A stretch of DNA of 64,000 nt from Anaerocolumna sp. MB42-C2. Lineage in GTDB: Bacteria > Bacillota > Clostridia > Lachnospirales > Lachnospiraceae. The notes under the pieces are model-generated. The model was not told where the DNA came from, did not search any database, and saw nothing but the letters and a program-made list of their open reading frames with translations. The stretch spans positions 1,054,001-1,118,000 of the forward strand of contig NZ_CP133190.1 of assembly GCF_030913705.1 (NCBI RefSeq). The letters run 5' to 3'. This document shows, in pieces, positions 8,824-18,135 of the stretch (the first letter of the stretch is position 1; each line of letters begins with the position of its first letter). The position numbers and the translations under genes are program-made.

Positions 8824-10207
8824 ACACATCACCTGATTTCTGAGATCTTAAGTATTGCCATACCGGGCTGTTAATACTTTGATTTATCTCCCTTGTAAAA
8901 TTATAAATACCCTCAAATCCTGCTAAAGGATGCTTTCTTTCATGGTTATGGTCGCAAAAGGCAATTCCCAGTTTATATGCTAGGGGCCTTTCTTTCACTC
9001 CCCCTACTAAAATATCCGCCCCTTTTTCTTTCATAAATTTTTCTAACTCTGCCGGATTGGCATCATCCAGTATCACCGTATCCGAATCTGCAAGCTGTTC
9101 TATGATCTCGTATTCATCCTTTTTTCCTGTCTGGGTACCAACAACAACCGTTTTCATTCCCATATAATTAAACTGTTTTATTAATGATATTGCTTTGAAT
9201 CCGCCGCCTACATAAACAGCAGCCTTTTTTCCTTTTAACTTAGGCCGGTAGACTTTTAAAAATTCTTCTGCTTTATTCGCTTCTTCCATACAGAACTCTT
9301 CTGCTTTTTTTCTTGCTTTCTGATCTCCCAGCGCATCGGCTATTCTGACCAAAGAGGAGGATGTATCTTCAATACCAAAGAAGCTGACTTTAATATACGG
9401 TATTTTGAATTCTTCCTCCATACGTGCCGCAAGATATGTGCTGGAGCCTGCGCATTGGACTATATTCAGTACTGCCTGCGGGGCTTTTATCATATTATCG
9501 TAGCTTGCATCACCGGTAAAAGTTGAGACTACGGGTATTCCCATCTTTGTTAAATAGTTTTTAATGATCCACATCTCACCGGCCAGATTAAAATCTCCCA
9601 GAATATTGACTCCCTGTATTTTATGCTCCGTTTTATGTGGCAACAGTACTTCCATAATGGCATTACAAGCCATTTTATAACCGGTGGATTTATTTCCCGA
9701 AAATCCTGCAGATTTAACAGGAATAACAGGGACATGATATTTTAATGACATCTGTTTGCAGACAGCGTCCACATCATCTCCTATAACACCTACTATGCAG
9801 GTTGCATAGATAAAAATAACCTTGGGATTATAGCTTTCTGCAACTTCTTCAATAGCCGCCGTAAGTTTTTCCGCTCCGCCGAATATAACATCTCTTTCTC
9901 TTAAATCCGTTGAAAAGCTGTTTCGGTATAAGTCATCTCCACTGGAGAGACTTCCTCGGATATCCCAGGTATAACTTGCACATCCAATCGGCCCATGGAC
10001 GATATGAAAAGCATCTGTTATAGGATTTAGAACTACCCTGGCTCCGCAATATACACAGGCCCTCTGGCTTACCGAACCGGAGACGGAAGACGTATCACAG
10101 CGAATACCGCTTCCGTCTCCGCTGCAGCCACCCTCGCTCTTAAACAAAATAAACTGTTTTCTCTCTTCCAAAACCGAACTATTATTAACAACAGTATTAT
10201 CATTCAT
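8789..10207 (-). CDS. nifE: Nitrogenase FeMo-cofactor scaffold protein NifE
   Basis: 472 residues from the ATG at 10207, which follows AGGGGTG; a longer frame upstream lacks a ribosome site. NifE pairs with NifN to hold and finish the FeMo-cofactor before its transfer to NifDK. Family motifs are QRACVYCGARVVLNP, VHGPIGCASYTWDIRG, FIYATCIVGVIGDDVD and VKSAGFSGNKSTGYK. The C-terminal half includes YVGGGFKAISLIKQ. It is 88 bases downstream of nifK and overlaps the start of nifN-B, so the E and N modules are made together. Confidence 0.95.
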   Translation of the reverse strand: MNDNTVVNNSSVLEERKQFILFKSEGGCSGDGSGIRCDTSSVSGSVSQRACVYCGARVVLNPITDAFHIVHGPIGCASYTWDIRGSLSSGDDLYRNSFSTDLRERDVIFGGAEKLTAAIEEVAESYNPKVIFIYATCIVGVIGDDVDAVCKQMSLKYHVPVIPVKSAGFSGNKSTGYKMACNAIMEVLLPHKTEHKIQGVNILGDFNLAGEMWIIKNYLTKMGIPVVSTFTGDASYDNMIKAPQAVLNIVQCAGSSTYLAARMEEEFKIPYIKVSFFGIEDTSSSLVRIADALGDQKARKKAEEFCMEEANKAEEFLKVYRPKLKGKKAAVYVGGGFKAISLIKQFNYMGMKTVVVGTQTGKKDEYEIIEQLADSDTVILDDANPAELEKFMKEKGADILVGGVKERPLAYKLGIAFCDHNHERKHPLAGFEGIYNFTREINQSINSPVWQYLRSQKSGDVYENNNKTISES

Positions 10208-10295
10208 ACTTATCACCCCTATCTTTTCCTGTATAATCTTTAAGCAGGTACCATTATGCGCTTTCACATACTATCACCTGCCTAAAGTTTATAAA

Positions 10296-11687
10296 CTACA
10301 TAACCATTTCAACATCTTTTTCATCACAATGACTGTCCTGATAATCCATAAGGGCATTTGTGATTTTATCTAACATATGAATCGCACCCCGGTATCCGAC
10401 CAAAGGCATGTGATAATGAACATAGCGGTCAATAATGGGAAATCCCATTCTAACAAGCGGTATATCTTCCGCACGGGCAATATATTTACCGTGTGTTCCT
10501 CCTAGCAGAATATCAACCGGATCATTTTTAATCCATTGATGTAGCAGGAATAGGTCCGTCGTTGTATTTAACTGTGTCGCTGCCTGAACCGTACATCCCT
10601 CCACACCGTATTTTGTAAGTAACGCCTTTCCTTCACTTTCAAAAAACTCACTAGGTGTACCTGTAATACAATACTTTGGAATCATACCAAGTTCCAGACA
10701 AAACTGCATAATGCCAAGAACCGTATCCGGGTCACCATAAATGGCGGCTTTCTTTTCATAAGTATACTGGTGGGTATCCGTCATCATATCAACCAGCTGA
10801 CCTCTTTCATATTCAATTTCCTTAGGAACCTCTGTACCGGACACGGCCTGAAGCTTCATGATAAAATCATCCGATGCCTGTATTCCCATTGGGTATGGCA
10901 ATACATCACCTTTAATTTTTGTACTCTTTTCAAAGAAGTTGACACATGGCGTGGAAATTGTTGTTCCAAGTCCAAGTGAGGCCTTGCAATTACCCATATC
11001 CTGAATATCAGAAATTTTGGTGCCTCCTGCGGGATACATCTCATAGGTACCTGTTAACGGTGTATCAACTACTCCGTCCGTATCCGGAAGCATGATAAAA
11101 GGGACCTGCATAAGATTTAATAATCTCTTTAGCTCTGCATAATCTCCCGGATTTCCCCAGCCCGGAAAGATAGCAAGCTTTCCGTTGGCTTTCGTCGCCG
11201 GCTTAACGAGATATTTTAAGAATCCGTTTACCATATTAAAAAAACCGTTTATATGAGATCCCGAGTAACTGGGTGTATTGCAATGTACAATATATTTTCC
11301 TTCCGGAAGTGTCGGTGTGATATCCGTTAGCAGAGCATTGAGGTCATCACCGATTGTCTCCGACAGACAAGTGGTGTGCACGGCTATAATATCAGGATTA
11401 TAGATATCCATAATATTTTTTGCCGCCGTCTTTAAGTTGGAACCACCGCCAAATACTGATGCACCCTCTGTAAAGGAACTGGTCGATGCCTGAATCGGAT
11501 CTTTAAAATGTCTGGTCAAGTACATTCTGTGAAAAGCTGCACATCCCTGGGAACCATGGCTGTGAGGAAGACAAGCGTGTACTCCCAATGCAGCATACAT
11601 GGCACCAACCGGCTGGCAGGTCTTACAAGGGTTAATAACTAACGAGTCTCTATCTGCTATAACTTCCTTAGTAGTATAATTTAACAT
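10296..11687 (-). CDS. nifK: Nitrogenase MoFe protein beta chain
   Basis: 463 residues, close to the short clostridial beta chain and shorter than that of Azotobacter because the N-terminal extension is missing. P-cluster cysteines are seen in NPCKTCQPVGA, HGSQGCAAFHR and TTCLSETIGDDL. The ATG overlaps the nifD stop as TAATG, a classical coupling signal that secures equal amounts of both subunits. With NifD it forms the alpha2beta2 protein that reduces N2. Confidence 0.97.
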   Translation of the reverse strand: MLNYTTKEVIADRDSLVINPCKTCQPVGAMYAALGVHACLPHSHGSQGCAAFHRMYLTRHFKDPIQASTSSFTEGASVFGGGSNLKTAAKNIMDIYNPDIIAVHTTCLSETIGDDLNALLTDITPTLPEGKYIVHCNTPSYSGSHINGFFNMVNGFLKYLVKPATKANGKLAIFPGWGNPGDYAELKRLLNLMQVPFIMLPDTDGVVDTPLTGTYEMYPAGGTKISDIQDMGNCKASLGLGTTISTPCVNFFEKSTKIKGDVLPYPMGIQASDDFIMKLQAVSGTEVPKEIEYERGQLVDMMTDTHQYTYEKKAAIYGDPDTVLGIMQFCLELGMIPKYCITGTPSEFFESEGKALLTKYGVEGCTVQAATQLNTTTDLFLLHQWIKNDPVDILLGGTHGKYIARAEDIPLVRMGFPIIDRYVHYHMPLVGYRGAIHMLDKITNALMDYQDSHCDEKDVEMVM

Positions 11688-13297
11688 TACACTTCACCTC
11701 CTAATTCTCCGTTTAAGGTAGGTACGGTTTTCCAGGGTGCTTTCATAAAGCTCCATGCCGGAGTATAAAGGCCCATTGTTAAATCATGTGCAAAATTAAC
11801 TGCTCCCTGAAAACAGGAATACGGTCCCTGATAATCATAAGAGTGTATCTGTCTGGATAAACGTCCGCCTTTCTGGATCACAAATTTATCTTTAATACCG
11901 GAGAAGAATACATCCGGTTTTAAGGCATTCACAAACTCCTCTGTTTCAAAATGGTTTAAGTCATCGGTAATAATAGAGCCGTTTTCCATATCCTTAAACA
12001 TACCGCCGTAATAATTCAGCTTACCCTCTCCTTCCAGCTTTTGCCTTCTCTCTTCCGGTATCCGGTCAGTGCGGTAAAGCAGCGAATCCGGTTCCATCGT
12101 CAGATTTTCAATGTTCTTGGAATCTGCATCCGGCTTAATATTAGGAATTACTTCACGGCCTTCGTAATCATCCCTGTGGGCGAATTCATATCCAGCCAGC
12201 ACTGTCTTCATACCTAGATCCATCATCAGGAGCTGATAATGGTGGGAACGGGATCCCCCTACATAAATAGCAGCGGTTTTGCCTTTTAACTTGTTTCTGT
12301 AAAACTCTATATCTTCTTCTATCATTGTACATTCATCGGTTATTACTTCTTCTACTGTCTTAGTTAATTCGGGATCATCAAAATATGCAGCGATTTCCCT
12401 TAAAGATTCTTTTGTTGCTTCAATACCGATAAAATTAACTTTGATCCAGTCCATACCATATTTGTCTTTCATCATTTCCGCAACGTAATTGATGGATCTG
12501 TGGCACTGAACCAGATTCAGGTCCGCCAAATGCGCATTTTTAATATCCCTGTAACTTCCGCCGCCGGTAAAAGTTGATACCACTTCAATCCCGCATCGTT
12601 TTAACAGTCTTTCGGTTTCCCATCCGTCACCTCCGATGTTGTATTCTCCCAATACATTCACGGTATATTTTGCTTTCGGTTTGGTTGTACCTGTTCCGAC
12701 AATATAACGGATTAACTGGTTTGAAGCAATATGATGTCCTGCCGACTGGCTGACTCCCTTATATCCCTCACAGGAGAATGCAATACACTTTAACCCCTCA
12801 TATTCGTCCTGGGCCCATTTAGCAACTGCATGAATGTCATCACCTATGAGTCCTACCGGACAGGTTGAACATATGGAGATTAATTTGGGATGGAATATTG
12901 CCATACACTCTTCAATCGCTTTTTTTAATTTTTTCTCTCCGCCGAATACAATGTTAGACTCCTGCATATCGGTAGAAAAACAATATTCCAGATAACAGTC
13001 CGCATGTTCTCCATTTTTATCATTGGCGGTATTTTTATGTCTTCTGGTACCCCAGGTATAAAAGGAACATCCGATTGGTCCATGAACAATAATTGCATTA
13101 TCTCCCATCGGTCCAAGTACAACACCCTTGCAGCCTGCAAAACAACAGCCGCGCTGTGTAATAATACCGGGAATTGTACGAACGTTAGCAAGCACTTCAT
13201 TCGATTCTGTTTCACCAACGGTGATTACATGCTGTTTTCTGTTTCTATATACTTTAGCACTGTACTTTTCAAGTACCAGCTCTCTTATATCACTCAT
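11687..13297 (-). CDS. nifD: Nitrogenase MoFe protein alpha chain
   Basis: 536 residues. P-cluster ligands lie in CCFAGCKGVVLGP, VHGPIGCSFYTW and CSTCPVGLIGDD. The FeMo-cofactor ligands are Cys in LVQCHRSINY and His in RQIHSYDYQGPYS. It contains the clostridial-type insertion of roughly 50 residues (about 385-435, rich in Asp/Glu and Arg), known from C. pasteurianum NifD and not from proteobacterial forms. AAGGAGGTCGAGATC precedes the ATG. The 249 bases between nifI2 and nifD hold a candidate small RNA on the opposite strand, so nifD may have separate expression control. Confidence 0.97.
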   Translation of the reverse strand: MSDIRELVLEKYSAKVYRNRKQHVITVGETESNEVLANVRTIPGIITQRGCCFAGCKGVVLGPMGDNAIIVHGPIGCSFYTWGTRRHKNTANDKNGEHADCYLEYCFSTDMQESNIVFGGEKKLKKAIEECMAIFHPKLISICSTCPVGLIGDDIHAVAKWAQDEYEGLKCIAFSCEGYKGVSQSAGHHIASNQLIRYIVGTGTTKPKAKYTVNVLGEYNIGGDGWETERLLKRCGIEVVSTFTGGGSYRDIKNAHLADLNLVQCHRSINYVAEMMKDKYGMDWIKVNFIGIEATKESLREIAAYFDDPELTKTVEEVITDECTMIEEDIEFYRNKLKGKTAAIYVGGSRSHHYQLLMMDLGMKTVLAGYEFAHRDDYEGREVIPNIKPDADSKNIENLTMEPDSLLYRTDRIPEERRQKLEGEGKLNYYGGMFKDMENGSIITDDLNHFETEEFVNALKPDVFFSGIKDKFVIQKGGRLSRQIHSYDYQGPYSCFQGAVNFAHDLTMGLYTPAWSFMKAPWKTVPTLNGELGGEV

Positions 13298-13429
13298 GAT
13301 CTCGACCTCCTTGTATCATTTTATTTAAATATCATTTTCTTTCTTCATAAATGTGGAATTTCTCAATAAAATACTTAATATCCGTTATTAAAAATTCGGA
13401 AAATGTGACATTGCTTATCATCTGATTTG

Positions 13430-13515
13430 TGTTATAATATTAATGAGAATACTCTTAAAAATTTGATTAACTGGCTGGTTAATATATTAATTTTACTTTG
13501 AGGTATTCTCTTTTT
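13430..13515 (+). ncRNA. Candidate small RNA opposite the nifI2-nifD leader, with promoter and terminator
   Basis: On the plus strand an extended -10 box TGTTATAAT (13430-13438), with TTGCTT sixteen bases upstream of its TATAAT, precedes a purine start near 13445. From there GAGAATAC(T)CTTAAA (13445-13459) pairs with TTTGAGGTATTCTC (13497-13510) as a 14-base-pair stem with one bulge, directly followed by TTTTT (13511-13515). The loop carries an inner hairpin, ATTAAC TGGCTG GTTAAT. This would give an RNA of about 71 bases ending at an intrinsic terminator, encoded antisense to the nif transcript. It could instead be a processing stem in the nif mRNA. No expression evidence is available here. 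Confidence 0.45.
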
Positions 13516-13546
13516 CGCCTGCAGGTTCTTTATAAACAACCAGCTG

Positions 13547-13930
13547 CTAATATGAATCATTGTCACTTTGCAGGGAACCATCCCGAACACGAAGTGATTC
13601 CATTACGGGGAGGACAAAGATTTTGCCGTCTCCCGGGTTACCCGTGCTGTTCACGTCCATTATAATATTAATAATTTTATTAACATCTTCATTCTGGACA
13701 AACATATTGATATATCTTTTCGGGAATAACCGGATAGCTTCCAGAAGGTTTTCACTTTTTGCAAGAGGCAGACTATCTGGTGCAATTGCATCCACAAGTT
13801 CCATATTAAAAATCTGTTTTCCTCTTCCCATGCAATTTCTGCAGGTCATTGCCGGGTAGCCGGCTTCAAGGAGCGCCTGTTTCGTCTGATTAATCTTATT
13901 CATTCGGATAAAAGCTAAAATTTCTTTCAA
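13547..13930 (-). CDS. nifI2: NifI2, PII-family nitrogenase regulator
   Basis: 127 residues from a TTG at 13930, chosen because GGGGGTG lies upstream and the family begins with KEILAFIRMNKI; an ATG far upstream would run through nifI1. It is a PII-like signal protein with the T-loop region ending in NPGDGKIFVLPVMESLRVRDG. With NifI1 it binds the MoFe protein and shuts nitrogenase off when fixed nitrogen returns, responding to 2-oxoglutarate and ATP, as established in methanogens and expected in clostridia. Its start is 13 bases after the nifI1 stop. Cys residues in TCRNCMGRG are family-typical. Confidence 0.92.
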   Translation of the reverse strand: MKEILAFIRMNKINQTKQALLEAGYPAMTCRNCMGRGKQIFNMELVDAIAPDSLPLAKSENLLEAIRLFPKRYINMFVQNEDVNKIINIIMDVNSTGNPGDGKIFVLPVMESLRVRDGSLQSDNDSY

Positions 13931-13943
13931 CCTAAAGCACCCC

Positions 13944-14270
13944 CTATAATTCTTTCTTTTTCGTACTGACTGTATAGGCTTCTTCCACGGGTGAAACGAA
14001 GATACGTCCGTCACCAAAATTACCATTCTCACCTGTTCTCGCATATTTCATAATAATTTTAACCAAATCGTCTTTATCTTCTTCTTTACATACGATCAAA
14101 AGCATTTCCTTAGGAATTTCATCATAATAAATATTTCCGATCTTAACACCTTTTTGTTTACCACGTCCGAAAACATCCATTTTCGTTACAGCCGGAAAAC
14201 CTGCTGACATCAATTCCTCCAGAACAACATTTGTCTTTTCCGGTCTTATTATAGCTCTGATCAAATACAT
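13944..14270 (-). CDS. nifI1: NifI1, PII-family nitrogenase regulator
   Basis: 108 residues beginning at the ATG with AGGAGG upstream; an in-frame extension would overlap nifH and has no such site. The sequence opens MYLIRAIIRPEKTNVVLEEL and has the PII pattern with GRGKQKGVKIG and NFGDGRIFVSPVEEAYTV. NifI1 and NifI2 act as a hetero-oligomer that controls nitrogenase activity after synthesis. It lies between nifH and nifI2 in the standard order H-I1-I2-D-K. Confidence 0.93.
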   Translation of the reverse strand: MYLIRAIIRPEKTNVVLEELMSAGFPAVTKMDVFGRGKQKGVKIGNIYYDEIPKEMLLIVCKEEDKDDLVKIIMKYARTGENGNFGDGRIFVSPVEEAYTVSTKKKEL

Positions 14271-14301
14271 ATTTTTTTCCTCCTTTATTTTTTTAAGATA
14301 A

Positions 14302-15144
<843 letters not shown>

Positions 15145-15448
15145 CTATTCCTCCTTGTTTGATTTTTTAGTGTTATTAATTAGAAGCAGAGTGCTTTAAT
15201 TTCATAGGGTATTCTACGAAATAAAAAAGTGTTCATAGAGGCTCAGTTTTCACCGATCGCTCTATCAACACCTTTGTCATAAACGAATCCTATATTCTAA
15301 GTAGTGAAGCATTAAAATAAATCCCGTTATACCCTAATCATTAAAATTGAAACATAAACCAATAAAAACATTATGTCAGGTTTTTTGTGGTTCGCGTGCA
15401 TATTCGCATTCATCCGGAATCATTAGTAATGCAAATTATACTTTCACG

Positions 15449-15482
15449 AAAAAAGCGCCATCACTTTAACAAGTAATGACGC
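15449..15482 (-). terminator. Terminator-like hairpin in nifH leader (attenuator candidate)
   Basis: On the minus strand GCGTCATTACT pairs with AGTGATGGCGC over 11 positions with three G-U pairs, around a six-base loop TGTTAA, and is followed by six T. It lies upstream of nifH and far downstream of the amt terminator, so it could cut transcription before nifH unless overridden, or it may end a short leader RNA. Confidence 0.65.
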
Positions 15483-15707
15483 CTGTGTCAAATAGACTGC
15501 ATGCAATTTCTATAGGTTAGATTCTATCATCTCATAAATATTTATTCAATACATCGAATTGTCAATAATTTTTCTCAATAAAGCATCTTTTTGACTAAAT
15601 TGACTATAAACTTATTCATTCTGTCTCTTTTGTGTTATGATAAACTCTTTCTCGTGTACCTTAAGGAAAACCGATATCGTACTCCCTCCTCAAAAAGTGT
15701 ATGGTAT

Positions 15708-15756
15708 GCCAGACTCTGGCGCTGACGCGTTGTCATTTCAGTGACAATCCACCTCT
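15708..15756. repeat. 49-base direct repeat, copy 1
   Basis: This copy matches the block at 15929-15977 at 44 of 49 positions, all five differences being transitions. Within the 49 bases are three adjoining inverted repeats, centred on GCCAGACTCTGGC, CGCTGACGCG and TTGTCA-N6-TGACAA. It lies in the gap between amt-PII and nifH. Its function is unknown; a structured RNA element or a protein-binding site are both possible. Confidence 0.8.
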
Positions 15757-15775
15757 GGTGTCTCATGTACATCCT

Positions 15776-15792
15776 GCCCGGTAGGGCTTTTT
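15776..15792 (+). terminator. Weak plus-strand hairpin with T-run after repeat copy 1
   Basis: GCCC GGTA GGGC followed by TTTTT. The stem is only four pairs, so it is a weak candidate. Together with the extended -10 at 15633-15641 it would bound a plus-strand RNA of about 145 bases that contains repeat copy 1. Confidence 0.3.
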
Positions 15793-15828
15793 ATTTTAAA
15801 GGGAAGTTTGTAGAATTATCCTTAAATG

Positions 15829-15881
15829 AAAAATAAGTGTTAATATAAACTTAAAAAATAAGTTTTCTATTAACACTTATT
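15829..15881 (-). terminator. Long AT-rich hairpin, probable amt-PII terminator
   Basis: A perfect 13-base inverted repeat AATAAGTGTTAAT / ATTAACACTTATT encloses a further six-base pair AAACTT / AAGTTT. On the minus strand the stem is followed by TTTTT, about 115 bases after the amt stop. Repeat copy 2 lies between the amt stop and this hairpin. Confidence 0.6.
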
Positions 15882-15928
15882 GACACCTGGCAAACGAAAA
15901 CCGGTAAATACAAGCCAACGTTCAGTCT

Positions 15929-15977
15929 GCCAGACTCTAGCGCTGACGCGCTGTCACTTTAGTGACAATCTACCTCT
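15929..15977. repeat. 49-base direct repeat, copy 2
   Basis: This is the second copy of the element at 15708-15756, 221 bases away in the same orientation and starting 20 bases after the amt-PII stop. Its central hairpin gains one pair (TGTCAC TAAA GTGACA as read on the minus strand). A TTGACA box on the plus strand (15880-15885) lies upstream of it, so an RNA antisense to the amt 3' end is conceivable. Confidence 0.8.
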
Positions 15978-15996
15978 TTAATTACCAGAGAAGGCA

Positions 15997-17676
15997 TTAA
16001 TCTTCATCCTGCAGAGCAGCACAACCGGATTCACCGGTGCGTACTTTAACAACATTTTCAACATCATATACAAATATCTTGCCGTCACCGATATTTCCGG
16101 TATACAGGGCTTTTTTCGCCTCATTGATAACAAGATCTACCGGAACATTGCATACGGTGATTTCCACCTTAACCTTTGGCAGAAGATTCATTTCCAGGGG
16201 AACACCGCGGTAATATTCCGTCGCTCCTTTTTGTATACCGCATCCAAGCACATTGGTAACTGTCATCCCAGTAACACCAATGGCATTCATAGCTTGTTTC
16301 AAGGTTTCAAATTTACTTTGTTTTGCAATAATTACAATGGTTGTAAGTTTACTTCCGTCAGATTCTGACTCTGTATAGCCGACTTTGGATACAGGAACAG
16401 CCTGTTCAGCCGGTACTTTCTGAAATTCGGAAATTACATCTACTGTAGGCATAAAATCAGCATATGCACTTGTTAAACCATGTTCTTTTACATCAAGACC
16501 CATGATTTCTTCTTCTTTGGATACCCTGAGTCCTATTGTATGTTTAATAATCTGGAAAGTAATTGTAATTGCTACTGTAACCCATGCGATAACAGCAACA
16601 ACACCAAGGATTTGTGTTAATAATAGGGATACTCCGCCGCCATAAAACAAACCGTCTTCCTGTGCGAATAAACCTACCATTATCGTACCTGAAGCACCGC
16701 ATAAACCATGAACACCAACTGCACCCACCGGATCATCAATTTTTAATTTCTGATCTATAAATTCTATACCAAATACTACAATAAATCCGGCAATAATTCC
16801 GATAAGAGCCGCTCCGAAAGGTGTTACTAAATCACAGCCTGCAGTAATAGCAACTAAACCTGCAAGAGAACCATTAAGAGTCATGGATACATCCGGTTTT
16901 TTATAACGAATCCAGGTGATACACATTACTGTAACCGTTGCCACCGCTGCTGCCATGTTGGTAGTTACAAATATGTTACCCATGGAAGCCAAAACATCAT
17001 CACCGGTAGCGGATACGGTTGATCCACCGTTAAAACCAAACCAGCAGAACCATAAAATAAATACACCTAAAGCGCCAAGTGTTAAGCTGTGTCCCGGAAT
17101 TGCTTTTGATTTTCCGTTTTTATCATACTTACCGATTCGTGGTCCAAGGATTTTAGCCCCAATAAACGCCGCTACACCACCAACCATATGAACTGCGGTA
17201 GAACCGGCAAAATCATGGAAACCTAATTGTGCCAGCCAGCCCCCGCCCCAGATCCAATGTCCGGAAACCGGATAAATGATTGCACTGATTACCATACTAT
17301 AGATACAATAAGCCGAGAACTTCGTTCTTTCAGCCATAGCACCGGATACAATGGTTGCTGCTGTTGCACAGAAAACTGTCTGGAAAATTAAAAATGCCAT
17401 AAGCGGAACGCCGGCCGGTAATATGGAGGAGTAATCTCCTTTTACCATAGGGTCAAAACCACCGATCAAAGCGCTGCTCCCGCCAAACATAATACCGAAA
17501 CCTAACAACCAGTAAATTGGTGTACCTAAACTAAAATCCATTAAATTTTTCATTATAATATTACCGGCATTTTTTGCTCTTGTAAATCCGGTTTCTACCA
17601 TTGCAAATCCCGCCTGCATAAAGAAAACAAGTGCTGCGGCAACTAAAACCCAAATTGTATTTTCTGCTGAGTACAT
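15997..17676 (-). CDS. amt: Ammonium channel fused to a C-terminal PII domain
   Basis: 559 residues from the ATG at 17676, after GGGAGGG; an upstream in-frame extension lacks a site. Residues 1 to about 400 form an Amt/MEP channel of about eleven membrane helices, with the pore histidines in STAVHMVGG and VGVHGLCGASG and the signature around CATAATIVSGAMAERT. From about 445 to the end is a PII-like domain (LTTIVIIAKQSKFE, GIQKGATEYYRGV, IGDGKIFVYDVENVVKVRTGE). The T-loop lacks the Tyr51 that is uridylylated in enteric PII, so control by ligand binding is more likely. PII normally plugs Amt when ammonium is high; fusion makes that intrinsic. It lies upstream of the nif operon. Confidence 0.93.
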   Translation of the reverse strand: MYSAENTIWVLVAAALVFFMQAGFAMVETGFTRAKNAGNIIMKNLMDFSLGTPIYWLLGFGIMFGGSSALIGGFDPMVKGDYSSILPAGVPLMAFLIFQTVFCATAATIVSGAMAERTKFSAYCIYSMVISAIIYPVSGHWIWGGGWLAQLGFHDFAGSTAVHMVGGVAAFIGAKILGPRIGKYDKNGKSKAIPGHSLTLGALGVFILWFCWFGFNGGSTVSATGDDVLASMGNIFVTTNMAAAVATVTVMCITWIRYKKPDVSMTLNGSLAGLVAITAGCDLVTPFGAALIGIIAGFIVVFGIEFIDQKLKIDDPVGAVGVHGLCGASGTIMVGLFAQEDGLFYGGGVSLLLTQILGVVAVIAWVTVAITITFQIIKHTIGLRVSKEEEIMGLDVKEHGLTSAYADFMPTVDVISEFQKVPAEQAVPVSKVGYTESESDGSKLTTIVIIAKQSKFETLKQAMNAIGVTGMTVTNVLGCGIQKGATEYYRGVPLEMNLLPKVKVEITVCNVPVDLVINEAKKALYTGNIGDGKIFVYDVENVVKVRTGESGCAALQDED

Positions 17677-18135
17677 AATTTTTCCCTCCCAAATAAAAAA
17701 AACATATACTTTGGCTTTACTATCCTCCAAAATACACGTCTTTGCGTTTTGTTTTATTCAATTTGTTAATAATTTAGTTACTTCATATTAAATAATATTT
17801 TATTTGCTTAAAAACTATTTTAAATTAGACATCCTCCATCTGCAATATAATAAATAAAGATTACCCAAACTACATCCCTCCTTTAATACCGATGATCTCA
17901 CTTGGTTCATTTTTGCTCTAAATTTGAAAATACCTTTTTAAAGTAAAAAAGAAAAAAGCGCTGTAGGTATTAGTCCTACAGCGCCTTTGCTTTATTGGTC
18001 TAGTATAAATGGCAAATAGTTGTTTGTCAATTAATTCTTTACAAGATTTCAATTTTCCTATATATTTCATAATTTTTTTTCAATTTTAATGGTATTTTTG
18101 TTTAAATGCACCAAGTTAATTCTCATCTATTCAGA
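17677..18135 (-). other. Gap between gpx and amt-PII: leader of amt, one terminator
   Basis: The 459 bases contain the gpx terminator (17951-17984) and then the region upstream of amt. A strong orphan ribosome site AAGGAGGG (17876-17883, minus strand) is followed after seven bases by a TTG-initiated 17-codon frame ending at 17815, a possible leader peptide. I found no clear promoter. Confidence 0.4.
17951..17984 (-). terminator. Intrinsic terminator of gpx
   Basis: GCGCTGTAGG and CCTACAGCGC form a perfect ten-pair stem around a seven-base loop. On the minus strand it is followed by TTTTTTC and more T-rich sequence, about 150 bases after the gpx stop. Confidence 0.85.

Noticed and set aside
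12925-13218. 97-codon minus-strand frame inside nifD
   Set aside because: It is a shifted-frame shadow of nifD, whose P-cluster motifs are clear in the main frame.
15449-15560. ANTAR-type tandem hexaloop antitermination leader
   Set aside because: The terminator has a six-base loop but not the required A1 and G4, and no clear second hexaloop hairpin precedes it.
15708-15977. The 49-base repeats as a CRISPR array
   Set aside because: Only two copies, far apart, with internal structure unlike CRISPR repeats and no cas genes.
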